Shown here one piece after another: positions 23,901 to 33,167 of a stretch of 64,000 nucleotides of DNA; the stretch's first letter is position 1, and each line of letters starts with the position of its first letter. The DNA is from Leptidea sinapis (lineage: Eukaryota > Arthropoda > Insecta > Lepidoptera > Pieridae): the NCBI RefSeq assembly GCF_905404315.1, contig NC_066266.1:7447501-7511500 (forward strand), read 5' to 3'. A program made the position numbers and the translations under genes. The notes under the pieces are model-generated. The model did no database searches. It had not been told where the DNA came from and saw nothing but the letters and a program-made list of their open reading frames with translations.

Positions 23901-26900
23901 ATTCTGGTTCCCGCCTTGCCATTATCAATCCTTACTTGATCCGCAAGTATGTTTCTTATTCAAAATCAAAACTTATAATCTTTCCCTCAAAGCTAACAGC
24001 ATTTTTCCCATGTTGTTTTTACTAAAAGCAACATAGTATGACTGACTCTCCGAATCAGAGAAAACTTGAATTCTAGATTAAACCCTGCTATTATCAATCA
24101 AAAAGTAGGTTATCAGTAAGGTTGTTTCTCATTCAAAACTAAAACTAATCGTTTTTCATTCAAAGCTAAGTCTTTTTCCATGGTTAGTTCAAACTAACAA
24201 CAACTTACTAGGACTGGCTCTTCGAATCACAGACTTGAATTCTGGATCCAGCAATGCCATGTTCAATCCTTTATTAATCTGCAAGGAAGTTTTTCCTTCA
24301 GAACCAAAACTAATAGAAAACACGGCTTATTTACGGACCTATCAATCTCTGTCCAGGGCTATAGGAGTTTGCTGTCCAGATTCCTTCGTAGAGGGATCTT
24401 CTGAAGCTGTCGCAGGCGACCTGCCCGCCACCGCGCCGCGTGATGAAAACGAAATCAATTTTAAGATATCCAAAGCAGAGAATAGAGGTCTGTAATTAAA
24501 GAACACCCTGTAGTATATAACTGTGTTTTATTTGTTGTCCTTTATGTTTGTAGGAATTCAAATATTATTAGTATTATATATCATTAAGTGACTTAGGTCC
24601 GTATTTCAGAACGACCAATAAGATATCCGTTATGTGTATTTTATCACTGTCTTCAAAATAATTGTCGATATAAGAGACAAAATGCGTTACAACTTTAGGT
24701 CTACTGAGTTTTGGACTATTTATTTATAAGTTTTCTAGTGCACTCTATTTTTTTTATTAATCTAAATCATATAATTATATAGTAATCTACTGGTTAGCGA
24801 CATACAATTTAACTCTAATATTATCGTATACTTGACCAATGTCAAGAAGTGTTTGAGTTTATTAGAAGTAAAAATTAAAATCTGCCTTTTTATAAGATTT
24901 ATATGGATATTAATTTATAAGTAAAATAGGTGTTAAAACTGTCTGTCTATGGGATTTTGTGGTGGCTGCTCAGTAGACATAAAATATGACAGATTTCTAT
25001 GAACTCACTTATAATCTGATTCATTTTCGTTTCTTTTTTTATCCATTTTAGATACTATGCGTATGAGTTTTATGTACAACAATTACTCTAAACTAACGGA
25101 ATATGTATACTATTTTGATACAAATTAAAAGTTTATAATAAATTATAAAGTTAGTAAACTATTCAATCATAAAAGAAACCATTTGAATTCATATTATCGT
25201 ACACCAAAAGACTAAAATATTTTTTGGCGTCGGTAACGTACGCATAACTCTTATAAAAAGTTTTTATGTACTGTTGTCACGTTAGTAGTATACCATATCT
25301 AAGATTAGAGGCTACGTAACCATGATATGCTAAAAGCACTACCTCCTACAGATGCATCCGATTGGAGTCGGACGTTCTCACATTCAGAATTCATACGAGT
25401 TCAGTCGGATCATAATATAAATGCGTTATGGCGTCATCTAAAGAAATGGTGGAATTTGAATGTTACTTTAGCAGGTATTTATTCCTTAAGTGAGTAGCTG
25501 CCTTCTGTATTTTTGATGGTCCTTCGCCTGTGTCCAGGAACGTGATTTTCACCCACTTCAAGATAACCTATTTTCTCTAAAATTGTTATTACTATGTACT
25601 CGTATCAAGCACCTATGACAATATAATCATTACATAATTGGACATAATATCCTAACCAGGATACTAAAAGAATTACTGTTTTTAAAACTAATAATTTATG
25701 AAATAAATTATATTTTATCCTAAACTAAAAACTACGCTATAAAACTTAGAAAATATTTTTAACCATCAAGAGTTAGTTCTATAGCGAATAAAGGCCACTG
25801 GATCATCGTCTCTTCTGGACAAAGGCTTTCCCCAAAGATCTCCATGACGATCGGTCCTGTGCTGCCCTCGTCCAACTTATTCCGGCTATCTTGACCGGAT
25901 CGTCGGTACATCTTGTGGGAGGCCTACCAACACTGCGTCTTCCGGTACGTGGTACACCTGCCCGTCGACTTATTTGCTTATTTTAGTTTAGCAATCATTT
26001 GGGCTATGTTTGCTTTCGACTTTGGTTCTCCTACGGATCTCCTCATTTCTGATTCGATCTCGCAGGGAAACTCCGAGCATAGCCCTCTCCATTGCCCTCT
26101 GAGCGACCAAGAGCTTTCTCACCAAGCTCATAGTTAGCAACCACGTCTGCCGACCGTAAGTCATCACTGACAAAGCACACTGGTTGAAAACGTTCGTCTT
26201 CAGACACTGTGGTATTTAGGACGAGGAGATTTTACAGAACTTCCCGAACACTGCCCATCCGAGTTGGATTCGACGAGTGACCTCTATCATGAAATTGGAC
26301 CTGCCTAACTGGATTGTTTGTCCAAGGTAGACGTACTCGTCAACAATTTCGAGAGTTCAGTTCCCAATTATTACGGGAATAGGTGTGACATGGACATTAG
26401 ACATGATCTTCGTCTTGTCCATTTTAATTTTGAGACCTACTCCTTGGGAACCTGTATCGAGGCTATCGAGCATATGGCTTAAGTCTTCCATAGTCTTAGC
26501 CATGATTACGATATCGTCTGCGAATTGAAGGTCATGTATTCGCCGTTGATATTGATGACCAGTCCGTTCCAATCCAGAAGCTTAAAGACATCTTCCAACA
26601 CAGCGGTGAACAGCTTCGGCGATATGACATCGCCTTGTCTGACTCCCTGCTGCAGTCGGATAGGCTTCGAGATCTGATCCTGGAGACGGACTGACATGGT
26701 GGCGTTTCCATAGAAACACTTTAACGCTTCAATATGTCTTTAATCAATGTGGCACCTCTGAAGAGACTGAAGCACCACACTGGATGGATAGAATTTAAAA
26801 AAAACAGTGGCACTGCGGAGTGCGTACAGAAGTGAAAGCTTATTTTCTTGTGCAGGAAATACTTTTAAATGAAGTGTTGTTATTTGGTCACAGTTAAAAG

Positions 26901-29900
26901 TCACAATGTCGCGAGTTTATTGATTTTTTCCCATGACAAAAAATACCAGCCAGCCTAAAGAGGTTTTCATTTCAAAATCAGTGGACTATATCGTAATCTT
27001 TGTATTTTTAAATTAATTTCAACTTTTAAACATAACTACAATGACATATTTGAGTAATTACCATATTGGTGAGTATTGCAGGTTGCGGCCTCAGCACCCG
27101 GGCCCAAGGCCGTCTGACTGGAGCGCGGCCTGCCGTCCCACGCGAGTGGCCTTGGATGGCCTCGGTCACGCCCGAGGGCTACGAGCAGTACTGCGGAGGA
27201 GCACTCATCACCGACAGACACGTGCTCACTGCAGCTCACTGTACTAGGCGGTAATTACTTCTTATTTAACTTCCTTCTCCAAGATTTGCCCTGTGCTTCC
27301 CCGGGGCATATAAAGAATTAACGAAACCCATGCCTAAGGGTGACTCAGGGCATTTATCAATGAGAGGCTTCTTTGCACAAGATGCCGCCTAGATTATGGA
27401 TACCACAACGGCGCTCTTTTTCTGCTGTGAATCAGTAATATGTAAGCATTATTTGATTATGTGATTTACTGAGCAAATGAGACCTAACGTCATAAGTCTC
27501 AAGGTGATGAGTACAAGTGTAGTGCCACTCAGAATTTTTGGGTTTTCAAGAATCCTGAGCGGCACTGCATACGACATATACATAGATTATATTTCACCAG
27601 ATGGAAAGCTGAAGAATTGTCCGTCCGTCTTGGGGAATACGATCTGAAGAGGACCAATGACTCAAGATCGTATAACTTCAGGGTGATTGAGATACGTCAA
27701 CACGAAATGTATGAGCACTCGAACTACCACAACGATATAGCGATACTGAAGCTGCATCGGCCAGCCGTGTTCAACACCTATGTGTGGCCCATCTGTCTAC
27801 CTCCGAGGGGCTTGCAGCTGGATAATGAGCTATCTACAATTGTTGGTAAGTTAAGGCTATGGTCTCCTATTTCATGCTGTACGCGGCGTCTGGCGTTAGC
27901 TTCAACGTTCAATTCCGTGGCTTCCATCGTCTGGACGCAACGCACAGCGTCGGCGGTCAAAACGTCTGGCGTGACGCAGGTGGCTCAGTGGCTGCATCAC
28001 AAATTTTTCTCAATATTGATGCTTATAAATATTGTTTCTATGATTCTTGTCACTTTTATCATACACTAGATTATAAGACTTCTGATTCAATCAACAATTC
28101 GTCTATTCCTTTATCAAACCTCAAAATTTTGTGTGACGTGAGCGACGACCTTCACGCTGCAATGGTTCGAAATGACTAGAGACGCGGCGCACGGTGTTCG
28201 GATGTCGACGTCAACACGCCAGCGTCGACGTGTGAAAGAGACCATAACAGTACATTTATATAGTAAGCATTATGAGGCAGCCTACAGCGTAACGAGACGT
28301 TGCGTACGGCGTAAAATAGGAGACAATAGCCTTAGTTATTGATGTCATCATAAAACTAAGCATCTTCAAAATTAAAAGGCGGTAATAAATGTTTAATATC
28401 TGAAGAAAGGTAGATAGATCTAAACTTAATGTGACCGTAACCATTAGGAACTTGACCTAGAATACAAATTTTTAATATACAGCGTGTAAAATAATTACAT
28501 CCTAAAAGTGGGGGGTTGCAACGACGGTTTTTTGAGAAGGGCGGTGATGGCCAAGTTGGAAACTACGAGTATTGGAGAAATGGAGTCATGCCTTCGATTT
28601 ATAAGAAAACAATAACTGCAGATTTAGTTTTTTTTAAATTGCTTAATATTTTGACGGAAATTGTCCCGCATGATATTTCAAAAAAAATACATCCTGTATT
28701 ATTGAACTAATGGACTCTGATGATGATAAGGATCATACTTTGGAAAGATATGTATTACTAAAAATGAAAGGAAATAGAAAAATTTTACAAATTGCTTTTC
28801 ACATCTTACTCTTACCTATCCAATAAGTTGCTCAAAATGGTTTCCGTTGACTCAAATTCCTATATTTACACGTCTTTCTAATGACCTTACTGCATTTAAT
28901 ACCACGACAGGATTGATTCTCGATAAAATATCAACAAAAAAAGTAAGATTTCTAACAAAAAGTTTGAATAGGAGGTGAGCTTTCTTGCGTGTTTAAATAT
29001 GGTATTTCCTTTCATTTTAAGGAATACATTTCTTTGCAAAGATTGATCCTTATCAGCAACAAAGTCAATTGGTCCAATAATACAGTTTGTAATTTCTTTT
29101 GAAAAATTGTTCGGGTTGATTTCCGTCAAAAGTTCAAGAAATTAAAAAAAAACGAAATATGCAGTTATTTTAGACTTAGACTTTTCTCTAAGCCTCGTAG
29201 TTTCCGACTTGGCCATCACCGCTCTCAAAATGCCACCCTGTATAGTCTGAGACCGCACGACGATTACACCCGAGCCAAGACGAGTACCGCAACATTCGTA
29301 CTCGCTCGTAGCTCGCCGTTCTTGACCACTACATGTATTATATGATATTCACCGAGCCTTTTCTGTAGTAACCCGGATATTTCAGGCTGGGGAACATTAT
29401 GGTACGGAGGACCAAACAGTAATGTTCTGATGGAAGTATCAGTGCCGGTGTGGAACCATGACGAGTGTGTTAATTCGTTCACTGACTCGGTCTTCGACGA
29501 GACGATCTGCGCTGGCGGTCGCGAAGGTGGAAAAGATGCTTGTCAGGTGAGATTTTTAAACTTATACATTTTATTGAGTTTGAGGACCCAGTGCTCTGTG
29601 AACAACAGGATCACTAGGCGTATTTTGTTCCTTGGCGTAATAAAACAAAAATCCTTTAAAAATATTCCTCGTGTCATTTAACGTTTGTAGAAAAAACAAT
29701 ATTGTAATAAAGAAGGTATTAAATACAACTAATGAAACTTATGTAATTCTCGTCCATTGGTTGTGGTTGAGTAAACATACAACAAGAGGCGTAATTGAAG
29801 TATGATACAAATGGTCTAGTCCAGCTAACATCAGAATGTGGAATATGCGTGATGGTGCGCGCGCGCACCCTAAAAATTAATTTTGATAATATTTCTCTAA

Positions 29901-31116
29901 CGCGCCAAAAGTATTATAATTTCAAAAATTAATAGCTTAGATTAAGTATTGATCTCCGCTGAACTTTGTAAAAATAATACTACAAGAAATAAGAAAGACT
30001 TTGTGTTATACATATTATATATTATACTAGCTGACCCGACAGACGTTGTTCTGTAGATATTAAAAAAATACTGTTTTATAGGAAGAATGATTTCGTAAAA
30101 AATGCTCCCTGTTGTTATAATGAAATTGTTTCACAGCGGAACTGTCAAACCCTGCGTCACTAAATTCTCTCATAGAAAATATGTCGATACAAAACAAATA
30201 TTGAAAATAAAAATAATTATGGGTCGCAAATCGAAATAATAACTATCCTATCTCTCAAGTTGGACCAAACTGCACTCCATGAAGTAATCCCTATAAAAAT
30301 CCGTTCATTAGTTTAGGAGTCCATCGCGGACAAACAACGTGTCATGTAATTTATATATACTAAGATTATACGTATTATATACTTATATAGATTAGATAGT
30401 ATACTATAGAATCATCAATAAGTATTGTATTAATTTCAATGTGACAAATGTGTGTTACAAAATTTGAAAGATGCAATTGAGTGTCAAGATGCCACGCACA
30501 CAAGCATCTAATAGTCGCCGTAATAAAAAAGCTATTGTTCTTAGCTACTTCTGTATCTAGTTGGAGCGCAGAAGAGAGCAATCCTTAATCTAAGATTAAC
30601 ACATTAGCGACCGATTACATCTCATAACCGTGCGTATTGTACATAGGGCGCGTTTAACGCAGTACGTATGAGAGCTGAAGAATCTCCTAAAAAATTACCA
30701 TCCCTACTTAGTGCGTTAGGGACCTCTTCGATCTCTAATTATTTTTAATCAACTTTTGAGTGAAACTTGAAACGGGAAACATGTATGTATATTTGTCTCT
30801 GTGATATACATAGATCTGTGATACTCATTTATGATTATACGGTCTCACGCACATAGGAAGAGAACTCGATTTTTGGCACTGCACTGGCTGAAAAACGTAC
30901 GACACCTTTTAGATCCCCTAACGCACTGATCCTGTTAATAAAATACATTTACAGGGTGACAGCGGCGGTCCTTTGATGTACCAGGTGTCAAGTGGTCGGT
31001 GGTCAATCATCGGCATTGTATCCTGGGGGGTGAGATGTGGAGAGAAGAGTCACCCTGGTCTCTACACCAAGGTTGATATGTACCTCGAGTGGATACTGCA
31101 GAACACAATCTTCTAA
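14852..31116 (+). CDS. Clip-domain serine protease, complete 8-exon gene
   Basis: Secreted trypsin-like zymogen of 386 aa. Exons: 14852-14915, 16380-16471, 21608-21744, 24357-24487, 27082-27250, 27601-27845, 29386-29546, 30955-31116; all junctions are GT/AG and in phase. Residues 1-17 form a signal peptide. The clip domain has Cys 60, 70, 76, 93, 103 and 104. A linker ends at a probable activation cleavage after Arg152, giving a mature start LTGARPAV in place of the usual IVGG. Catalytic residues are His194 (TAAHC), Asp243 (NDIAIL) and Ser336 (GDSGGP). Asp330, six residues before the Ser, predicts trypsin specificity. Cys143 and Cys263 can form the usual light/heavy chain bridge. Known clip proteases act in prophenoloxidase, Toll or clotting cascades; the role of this member is inferred only from family. 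Coding DNA is 1161 nt in a 16.3-kb gene. No AATAAA is obvious just after the stop. Confidence 0.95.
15360..15730 (-). mobile_element. LINE 3'-end fragment in protease intron 1
   Basis: Shares AGAAGATGCAAAGAA..CCA and the CCGATCAGAGATGT block with 60535-60860, and starts with a GGGGCAAACAAGCAAGGGGC edge common to lepidopteran LINE ends. No intact frame. Confidence 0.5.
16380..16471 (+). CDS. Protease exon 2: pro-region before the clip domain
   Basis: Acceptor at aatccacag; the split codon C|TG gives Leu22. It encodes 30 further residues (LDPAWGDVIAAGG... to ...FVELNQAQ) and ends in phase 0 at CAA|gtaagt. The pro-region has a basic RTKR tract. There is no recognisable domain; it is supported by phase and splice sites only, so it is less certain than the clip and catalytic exons. 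Confidence 0.75.
16591..17044. repeat. Direct duplication in protease intron 2, first copy
   Basis: About 450 bases starting AAGGCGACACTAAATGCC and ending GCTTACTCTTCGCCTTAAG; matches 17521-17955 with small gaps. Confidence 0.8.
17521..17955. repeat. Direct duplication in protease intron 2, second copy
   Basis: AAGGCGACACTAATGCC to GCTTACTCTTGGCCTTAAG, about 930 bases downstream of the first copy. Differences are spread along the length, so the duplication is not very recent. Confidence 0.8.
18607..19150. repeat. Minisatellite, exact 100-bp period, about 5.4 copies
   Basis: GATTTCAGCAATATGG starts at 18621 (as GATTTCATCAA), 18721, 18821, 18921, 19021 and 19121. Units also share TCCGAGGTTCTCGAGGGTGC and CCAAGATGGCCGCCGC and differ at only a few bases. 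Intron 2 of the protease. Confidence 0.95.
19235..19534 (-). mobile_element. SINE-A copy in protease intron 2
   Basis: Inverted; T-rich end, AAAATAAGGGACGAGACGAG, to GAGCCTCGCACTGGTA. Confidence 0.75.
19682..19973 (+). mobile_element. Helitron-like element, family B
   Basis: TCTAATATATAAAATTCTC to GCTGGGTCAGCTAG. It is inserted into the 3' end of another inverted Helitron (19647-19680). Intron 2 of the protease. Confidence 0.65.
20076..20726 (-). mobile_element. Tc1/mariner-type relic with ~250-bp inverted termini
   Basis: Ends TACAGGTTGTCCCAAAG and its inverse, flanked by TA on both sides. The arms 20076-20325 and 20477-20726 are nearly identical inverted repeats. The 150-base centre, on the minus strand, still reads WIGTNGPIRRPARSPDRTPL then DFFF, stop, GYVKDMLYKKRY, the final DDE block (SPD.TPLDFFLWGYVK) of an insect mariner-like transposase. 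Intron 2 of the protease. Confidence 0.8.
20971..21131 (-). mobile_element. Helitron-like element, family B, truncated
   Basis: Inverted 5' half of family B (ATTCTCAGCCCTACCCAACA, GGTCAAGCCGTTTCGGAGGA). Joins directly to the truncated MITE family 3 copy. Confidence 0.55.
21136..21503. mobile_element. MITE family 3 copy, left end missing
   Basis: Matches 45945-46328, with right TIR CCAATCCTTAATCCAAG. The left part is replaced by a Helitron-like end. It stops about 100 bases before protease exon 3. Confidence 0.65.
21608..21744 (+). CDS. Protease exon 3: clip domain, first four cysteines
   Basis: Acceptor ttttcag, donor TC|gtaagt (phase 2). Cys60, Cys70, Cys76 and Cys93 fall at clip spacing (9, 5 and 16 residues between). 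The Cys pair that closes the domain is in the next exon. Confidence 0.92.
22138..22258. repeat. 120-bp repeat shared with 49842-49960
   Basis: Core TTTTAGTACCGCAGACT, CTACATGGCCAACAGCGCCA and TTTGACAGCCGCCAGTCCAG. Same orientation in both; one lies in protease intron 3, the other in decarboxylase intron 1. Confidence 0.65.
22703..23013. mobile_element. MITE family 1, copy 2
   Basis: Same element in the other orientation; TTA duplicated at both ends. Intron 3 of the protease gene. Confidence 0.8.
23395..23860. repeat. Repeat-like block with inverted ends
   Basis: Begins GACATGTGGCACTCGGGG, AAGCTATTGCGTAGC; ends with GATAGAAGCTATGCAATAGC, roughly inverse. Has a tRNA-like AGGCTCGAACCTGGGACC stretch near 23645. 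Intron 3 of the protease. Confidence 0.45.
23870..24340. repeat. Degenerate tandem repeat, about 165-170 bp period, 3 copies
   Basis: The block GACTGGCTC..(C)GAA.TCA.AGA.CTTGAATTCT recurs at about 23873, 24037 and 24209. The last unit runs up to 17 bases before exon 4 of the protease. Confidence 0.7.
24357..24487 (+). CDS. Protease exon 4: end of clip domain and linker
   Basis: Acceptor ctgtccag; the split codon TC|G gives Ser98, then AIGVCCPD supplies the adjacent Cys103-Cys104 that close a clip domain. A linker rich in Glu, Ala and Ser follows. The donor is AGAG|gtctgt in phase 1; reading on instead would hit a stop after two codons. Confidence 0.9.
25787..26700 (-). mobile_element. RTE-type LINE, 3' portion of RT (degraded)
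   Basis: Minus strand shows QGVRQGDVISPKLFTAVLED, FADDIVIMAKT, VGLKIKMDKTKIMSN, TYGRQTWLLTM and RAMERAMLGVSLRDRIRNEE, the standard order in RTE reverse transcriptases, across several frameshifts. The end at 25790-25930 matches the fragment at 31317. It lies in intron 4 of the protease gene. Confidence 0.85.
27082..27250 (+). CDS. Protease exon 5: activation site and catalytic His
   Basis: Acceptor tattgcag; split codon G|GT. CGLSTRAQGR precedes the probable cleavage point, followed by LTGARPAV, the WPWMASV strand and TAAHC with His194. The donor CG|gtaatt is in phase 2. Confidence 0.93.
27325..27570 (+). mobile_element. SINE-A copy filling protease intron 5
   Basis: CATGCCTAAGGGTGACTC to GAGCGGCACTGCAT. 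Intron 5 is 350 nt and about 245 nt of it is this truncated SINE, which ends only 30 bases before the acceptor of exon 6. Confidence 0.7.
27601..27845 (+). CDS. Protease exon 6: catalytic Asp
   Basis: Acceptor tttcaccag; the split codon CG|A gives Arg198. Contains SVRLGEYDL, then NDIAILKL with catalytic Asp243, then PICLP whose Cys263 usually bridges to the light chain. Donor G|gtaagt in phase 1. Confidence 0.95.
28478..29242 (-). mobile_element. Second Tc1/mariner-type relic
   Basis: Starts TACAGCGTGTAAAAT and ends with the inverse of TACAGGGTGGCATTTTGA; flanked by TA. Matching sub-terminal blocks GGTGATGGCCAAGT and GGAAACTACGAG are inverted near both ends. Minus frame near 28830-28930 reads VVLNAVRSLERRVNIGI, stop, VNGNHFEQLI, the C-terminal RR...CI.VNG.HFE motif of the same transposase group. 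Intron 6 of the protease. Confidence 0.7.
29386..29546 (+). CDS. Protease exon 7: GWG strand and S1-pocket Asp
   Basis: Acceptor atatttcag; the split codon G|GC leads into WGTLWYGGP. ETICAGG and KDACQ follow; Asp330 is the residue that sets trypsin specificity. Ends in phase 0 at CAG|gtgaga. Confidence 0.95.
29936..30594. mobile_element. MITE family 3 copy split by a Helitron
   Basis: Left end CTTAGATTAAGTATTG, right end ..CAATCCTTAATCTAAG. A 339-base Helitron-like element (30027-30365) is nested inside. Lies wholly in protease intron 7. Confidence 0.7.
30027..30365 (-). mobile_element. Helitron-like element nested in MITE family 3
   Basis: Minus strand: TCTTAGTATATATAAATT start, ..GTCGGGTCAGCTAG end, inserted between A and T. 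The target is MITE family 3, so it is the younger insertion. Confidence 0.65.
30955..31116 (+). CDS. Protease exon 8: catalytic Ser and stop
   Basis: Acceptor catttacag, then GDSGGPLMYQ with nucleophile Ser336, GIVSWGVRCG, and HPGLYTKVDMYLEWI, the usual C-terminal helix. Ends QNTIF and TAA. Confidence 0.96.
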   Translation, partial: GDSGGPLMYQVSSGRWSIIGIVSWGVRCGEKSHPGLYTKVDMYLEWILQNTIF

Positions 31117-31316
31117 AACCTGCATTTATTCTTTTTTCTCTTGAATACAGAACTTATATAATATATTTCATTGTAGTTTTCTTCGAATTATTATAGATTC
31201 CCTTTCATTCAAAAGCTTAATGAAAGCTTTTTTTCGAGCTGGGTCTTCATCTGATGAAGTGCTACATTCTGTTCACTAAGGGCTGTCAACATCTATTAAT
31301 ATATTTTTAGACATCA

Positions 31317-31472
31317 TCATCAGCCGGAAGACGTCCACTGCTGGACAAAGGACTCATCCAAAGATTTCCACGACGATCGGTCCTGCGCTGCCCTCATCCA
31401 ACGTATTCCGGTGATCTTGACCAGATCGTCGATCCATCTTATGAGGGGGGCCTACCAACACGGCGTCTATAT
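31317..31472 (-). mobile_element. RTE-type LINE 3' end fragment
   Basis: The plus strand shows CATCATCATCAGCCGGAAGA followed by CGTCCACTGCTGGACAAAGG, the common 3' end of lepidopteran RTE elements, matching 25790-25930. About 200 bases past the protease stop codon. Confidence 0.7.
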
Positions 31473-31521
31473 TAATATTTTTAAAATATTTCTTAGTAAG
31501 TAGACACCTTAAATCTACATA

Positions 31522-31830
31522 CTTTTTTTTATGGGAAAGGAAGACAAACGAGCGTACGAGTCAACTAAATCACATGAGCGATGCTACTCTCGGAGGTGTA
31601 CGCGCTTTTTTCAAGGTACCCATGCCGTAACATCCCGGAAACACCCACAAGGAAGCTCAATCCACAGCTTTGTAGTACGTGGAAGAAAGCTCCTTGAAAA
31701 CCGCACTGTGAAAGACCGCCACACATCCAGATGGTGGGGATGATATCCAAATTTGTGGCGTGTTGTCCAAAGGTGGATTTTGGCGGCAGGAATCAGATGA
31801 AACAGCTCTTCGGAATTGTGATAGCTACGA
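31522..31830 (-). mobile_element. LINE family D fragment
   Basis: Minus strand, same RT end as 6222-6505 but lacking about 40 bases; ends beside the RTE fragment in the convergent intergenic region. Confidence 0.65.
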
Positions 31831-32058
31831 GATAGAAGTCTCTACGCAACGCCAAGTGATCCTTGAACTTAGTGAACACTATATTATATGGCAGTTGGCT
31901 ATGCCCACTACAATGGAATGCTACTCAGGATTCTTGAAAAAATGTGTTAATTCGGAGCGGCGTCGTAATTGGACTCGTCATTTTGAGACAATTCAGTTTC
32001 AAATATTATTTTTATTCAAATTTGTATATGAAATCATTTATTGATAGTCCAAAATTAC

Positions 32059-32248
32059 TATAGATACTTCAAGTCATGATGGCGCGCGGCGCTGTGTGTG
32101 TGTGTTCTTGTTAATATGCAGTTTGATCTTATTCAGTCGGCGTCCGAGCAATTATCGACGAGCGTCACTGTCAAACAGATCAAAGCTGCATATTTACTAG
32201 CACACGCACATATAGCACCTCACGTCAACATGACTTGAAGTATCTGTA
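32059..32248. mobile_element. Foldback/MITE-like element between the two genes
   Basis: Imperfect inverted arms of about 70 bases: TAGATACTTCAAGTCATGA.. and its inverse ..CATGACTTGAAGTATCTG, each followed inward by a GT-rich run and AATATGCAG. TA adjoins both ends. No coding capacity. Confidence 0.6.
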
Positions 32249-32299
32249 TCCATTCGGAAATATATGCCACAGACCTCAGAAGAACGGGCGCAAGAAACT

Positions 32300-32655
32300 A
32301 ATTTCAATATAATTTAAACAGCAATTTAAAAAGCCTGGCGGCAGTCGCTCTATTCCCAATGTGTGGTATCCTTAATAAAGTAATATATGTTATAGTAACC
32401 TTTACCACACAAAATCTTTTAACAATTCTTTTGGATATCGTAATACTTTTGTTTTGAACATTTTCAGGGATCTTGTTGTAAAAGCGTGTACATCGCCCCA
32501 CAAAAGACTTACTAACTCGATCTAGCCAAGTAGTAGGCATTATAAGTTTGTTTGTTACTGGTGTTAACATTATGGTTTTGACAGTTTCTAGAAAATTCGT
32601 TTGTGTTTCTATGTACATACATAACATTATCAAGAATATATTAAGAAGCATCAGT
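32300..32655 (-). mobile_element. LINE family C fragment (RT C-terminus)
   Basis: Minus frame contains LDRVSKSFVGRCTRFYNKIP and ENVQNKSITISKRIVKRF, the C-terminal region of a jockey/CR1-like RT that recurs at 34725, 37960 and 56770. No host gene. Confidence 0.75.
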
Positions 32656-32759
32656 TAATAATTATGTTTATTTCTTTAAATTTTTTACTCAGTGATTCTT
32701 TGAAAATTAAGTCAAATAGGTTGTTAATCACGACATACTATGTAAATGAACAAGACTTA

Positions 32760-32897
32760 CCCCCTTATTCATAATGGTCCGCTAACTCTAAACAGCCGCT
32801 AAGGAGTGTTTTTTCTCATGCTGACTTAGGTCAATAGAAGAAGACAGAGTGCGAATTAGCAATGCTTTAAGTTAGCAGACTATTATGAATAAGGGGG
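32760..32897. mobile_element. MITE family 2, copy 2
   Basis: TIR CCCCCTTATTCATAATGG with inverse end; TTA duplicated at both flanks. Lies about 80 bases past the decarboxylase stop codon, so it may sit in or next to the 3' UTR. Confidence 0.85.
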
Positions 32898-32958
32898 TTA
32901 ATATAATATATAAGTGTGTTTCAGGTTTCAATTATTAGAAAAAAATTGTCATATTGAA

Positions 32959-32964
32959 TTTATT
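32959..32964 (-). terminator. Poly(A) signal AATAAA of the decarboxylase gene
   Basis: AATAAA on the minus strand lies about 12 bases after the TGA. It is the first signal past the coding region; a MITE begins some 80 bases past the stop. Confidence 0.5.
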
Positions 32965-32975
32965 ATTATATTTAA

Positions 32976-33167
32976 TCACAGCATATCCGATGTAATCATT
33001 TCTCCACATTCTTCAATAGCTTGCAGCATTTCAAGCACATGTTTGTCTTCTAGAACTGGGTGGAATGTGAAAGCTATTCGAAAGAAGTTCTTGTGGTGTC
33101 GAAGCGGGGAGTAAGCCACCATTAGTCGAGCGCTCTTTGTCAATAACTCTTTTATCTTTGGCGTTAT
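32976..33167 (-). CDS. Decarboxylase exon 8: C-terminus and stop
   Basis: Acceptor ttatttgcag, then ITPKIKELLTKSARLMVAYS, PLRHHKNFFRIAF and a short acidic tail ending SDML and TGA. The open frame continues upstream into retroelement sequence in the intron, but the acceptor and the family alignment put the exon start at ITPK. Confidence 0.94.
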   Translation of the reverse strand: MTPKIKELLTKSARLMVAYSPLRHHKNFFRIAFTFHPVLEDKHVLEMLQAIEECGEMITSDML

